From Apteryx mantelli (taxonomy: Eukaryota > Chordata > Aves > Apterygiformes > Apterygidae): 64,000 bases of DNA. The stretch covers positions 5,096,001 to 5,160,000 of the forward strand of contig NC_089990.1 of assembly GCF_036417845.1 (NCBI RefSeq), written 5' to 3'. The notes beneath the pieces are model-generated. The model saw nothing but the letters and a program-made list of their open reading frames with translations. It ran no database searches and was not told where the DNA came from. The position numbers and the translations under genes were made by a program. Below, one piece after another: positions 61,514 to 64,000 of this stretch; positions within the stretch are counted from its first letter, which is position 1, and the number at the start of each line of letters is the position of its first letter.

Positions 61514-64000
61514 CTAAAGGGAAAAATAAATAAAGCTTCAATATGTAAATGTTCTACCCAGGAAAATGTCTTGATCACAGGGTTAAGTAAGAGTTCCTGC
61601 AAGTGCAGGACTAATGCATTGCTTCAAAGAAAGTTCAAGATATAGAAGTTAAATGGGATAATTGTTTAGTGTTGCCTTAAATGATTAGCACTGCCACTCG
61701 TTTGTGGGTTTGGATACATCATTTGCTGTACTAGCACCTAGTGTGGAACAGTTTGGGGGCTTTTAGGAGATATTAAAAAAAAAAAAAAACTAAAAAGAAG
61801 ACAAGCTATAATGGATTCAACCAACATCTCAATGGAGGATTGTTCTGGAAAGACAGCGTGTTACCAATCTGCACAGCTAGAAAGCAACAGCAAAGCTTTA
61901 CATGAGCACTTGTGCAAGGCAATGAACAGACTATTTGTGCTGTTCCTCTCTCATATATGTGGGTTTTATACGTAACTAAGAGGTAACTCTAACTGTACGT
62001 AAGCATGTTTTTAAAAGAAGCCCAAGAGACTTTTCTAACTTCTATATGCACCTATTTTGCAAGACCTGGATTGTTTCCCAAGTGAGTTCCCTTTTGTCTA
62101 ATACAGTAAATATTGGCAAAGGTCCTTTAGAAGCGGGATGAGTCTGAAATAAGGCTATAGTGCAGTGCACGAATTCTGTAGCATGCTTTCAAGGAGTCAC
62201 TGTGGATAAATCTAGCCACAGCAGTGAAGAGCTGCACTGAAACTCATATAAGGTCCTGCAGCTACTAAATTGCTTCCAGTCCTTGAGCAAGCTTGCATTT
62301 CTTTGAAATAGTCTGCAGTTCCCTTGGACACACTCTCCTAACCTCTGGCCAGTGGGGAGCTCCATTATTTGTAATAGCCTTCATTTATTGCCTGTAGCTT
62401 TTTTTCCTGATTAATAGATATCCAGTAACACAGCTCAGATTTTGAAAGGATGAGAGATTTTTGTATTGTCCCTGCCTGATTTAAGTGCTGTACTTCACGA
62501 TGTAGAGCATGTTGCCAAAAAGACTTATTTGAATGGTGGTGACCCCTCCATGTTGTTTTCCAGATTGCTTTGAATATCTGTACTACACTGTTCACTGGGC
62601 CAATACTGTCTATATGAGGCTTATAGTTATGCTAGTGACAGGGCAGTAGATTAAAGGGATTTGCTGTACTGTTGGTACCCTATTAGCGCTATTTCACTTC
62701 CTGTTAGTGCAGTGAGGAGTTTACTCATCACTCCCTTGCAGACCCATGTGTTCTCTCCCATGATGGTGGACACTGGTGAGAGCTCACTGGATGTACCAAC
62801 AGCTGTGGATGCACCATGGCTATCATCATCTCCCATCCCCAGGAACTAAGGCAGGTGAATATGTGGAGAAGAGTGGCCCTGGCAGGAAGTACAGCATTTG
62901 GTCCTGCTGTATTTGAGTGCTCACTCAGGTGGTGACAGTCTGGGGAAAGGCAGTGTTTAGACCTCTGCATGTTCCTCTCCCTTTGTCAAGGGAGGCTAGC
63001 TGTCACTGCACCATTCTGGGTAAGTCAGCAGAGGGCAGCCCTTTAACAGCAAGGACTTCTTAGCCCTGAATTAAGCATCAATTTGCTGCTATGCAGCTGA
63101 AGTATGCTCCCTTCACATGTACAGAGAAGCCAGTGATGGCTTTCTATTCAGAGTCCCATGGACAAATCTAGTGTTAAATGATATGAGTCAGTAGACAGGG
63201 TATATGGCATGCAGGGAATAATGACAGTATCTGTCTAAGATCTATTAAACCTCAATTGGAAACGGTGTCCTAACTTTGGTGTTTCTGCCATATCTAGCCT
63301 TGTATAGGATTCATAACAGTGTCAATGCTATACTGGACTTTTCATGGGAGCACCAGACCTGCTGACTGAGCTATGTGTATTGCTAAGAAGAGATGTCTAA
63401 TTCGATTACCCAAATACAGAGCTTTTCCTTTCTTGATCTTGACAGGAGGCAGAGGCTATGCAGAAATCATTGCTTAAGGAGTTCTTCACTTATGGACCTG
63501 GAGCAGTCTCTGCCTTGGCTGTATTATCAAGAGGTAAATGTGCAGACACAATTATAAAAAGGCACAATTATAAAAGTACTTATCTTGAAGTACTTGAAAT
63601 ACACTAATATACCACAGCTCTACTTCACAGGAATTTTGTAGCTGGATAACTGAAGGTACAGTAGCATTGTATAACCCTATAGCTCCCAGCAAAACAGCAT
63701 GTCTGAATATGGGTTACTGAGTCCAGTGAGTTCACTGCAGGAATATAGACCCCTATCCAATGAAGTGAAGTCAATGGGATTATCAATCAGTTTAAGATTA
63801 ATCACATAGTTAAATATTTTTCTGGGATAGGCCCATTTGCAGGTGATAAAAAGGTCCACAGATAACCAGCGAAGGTACCACAAAACTGAGGATTATTTTG
63901 TGTTGATACTGTCTTTTATCTGGGATGGCTTCTGAGAAGTGAAATCTTAACCAACCCTTCAGCTTTTCCAAGAGGTTTTCAGAGCTGGTTCAGGAGTCCA
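61514..64000. other. Intergenic or intronic, nothing firm
   Basis: AT-rich DNA with an A-run near 61775-61789. On the - strand 62595-62365 is open for 76 codons and reads somewhat protein-like (HREVQHLNQAGTIQKSL). It could be a further remnant of the unit above but lacks clear splice sites. In mammals DOCK11 follows WDR44; none of its coding sequence is visible before the window ends. Confidence 0.4.

Overview
The window is vertebrate nuclear DNA, most likely from a bird. Genes are split into many short exons with GT-AG introns. An intron carries the 3' end of a CR1 LINE of the avian type, and there is a CpG-island promoter. No bacterial, plasmid or viral gene organisation is visible.

One gene is certain. 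WDR44 (WD repeat domain 44, the Rab11-binding protein rabphilin-11) lies on the + strand with its start codon at 27842 and its stop at 53054-53056. I could place 20 coding exons. They join without a frame break into 2727 nt, or 908 residues plus stop, close to the roughly 913 residues of the mammalian protein. The order is: N-terminal FFAT-like motif, long disordered acidic region, proline-rich segment, Rab11-binding region, and a seven-unit WD40 propeller at the C-terminus. Two introns are unusual. Intron 4 begins with GC instead of GT, and intron 11 begins with a sequence like a minor-spliceosome (U12) donor.

Region by region: 1-26.9 kb is visibly GC-rich and has no protein gene I can support. 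AT-rich islands that look like conserved regulatory elements break it up, along with a few CpG-dense patches, a G-quadruplex-type purine tract and a Z-DNA-type CA/TG block. From 26.95 to 27.5 kb there is a degenerate 39-bp minisatellite built of about 20-bp half units. It ends directly at the WDR44 CpG island, which carries two CTCF-like motifs in the same orientation, a CRE and a TCTCGCGAGA element. Base composition changes sharply here, and everything downstream is AT-rich. WDR44 with its 3' UTR fills 27.8 to about 53.9 kb. 

From 57.3 to 61.5 kb the - strand holds remains of another coding unit. One part is a long coding-like stretch interrupted by stops (57.3-59.1 kb), tentatively resembling the fibrous sheath-interacting protein 2 family. 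The other is two exon-like blocks (61389-61513 and 60007-60226) that would splice in frame, followed by a third with a stop. I read this as a decaying gene or gene fragment, and its identity is uncertain. The rest of the 3' flank holds nothing I can assign.

I found no convincing new multi-gene system. The most worthwhile leads are the promoter-abutting minisatellite with its CTCF-like pair, the two non-standard introns of WDR44, and the antisense gene remnant downstream.
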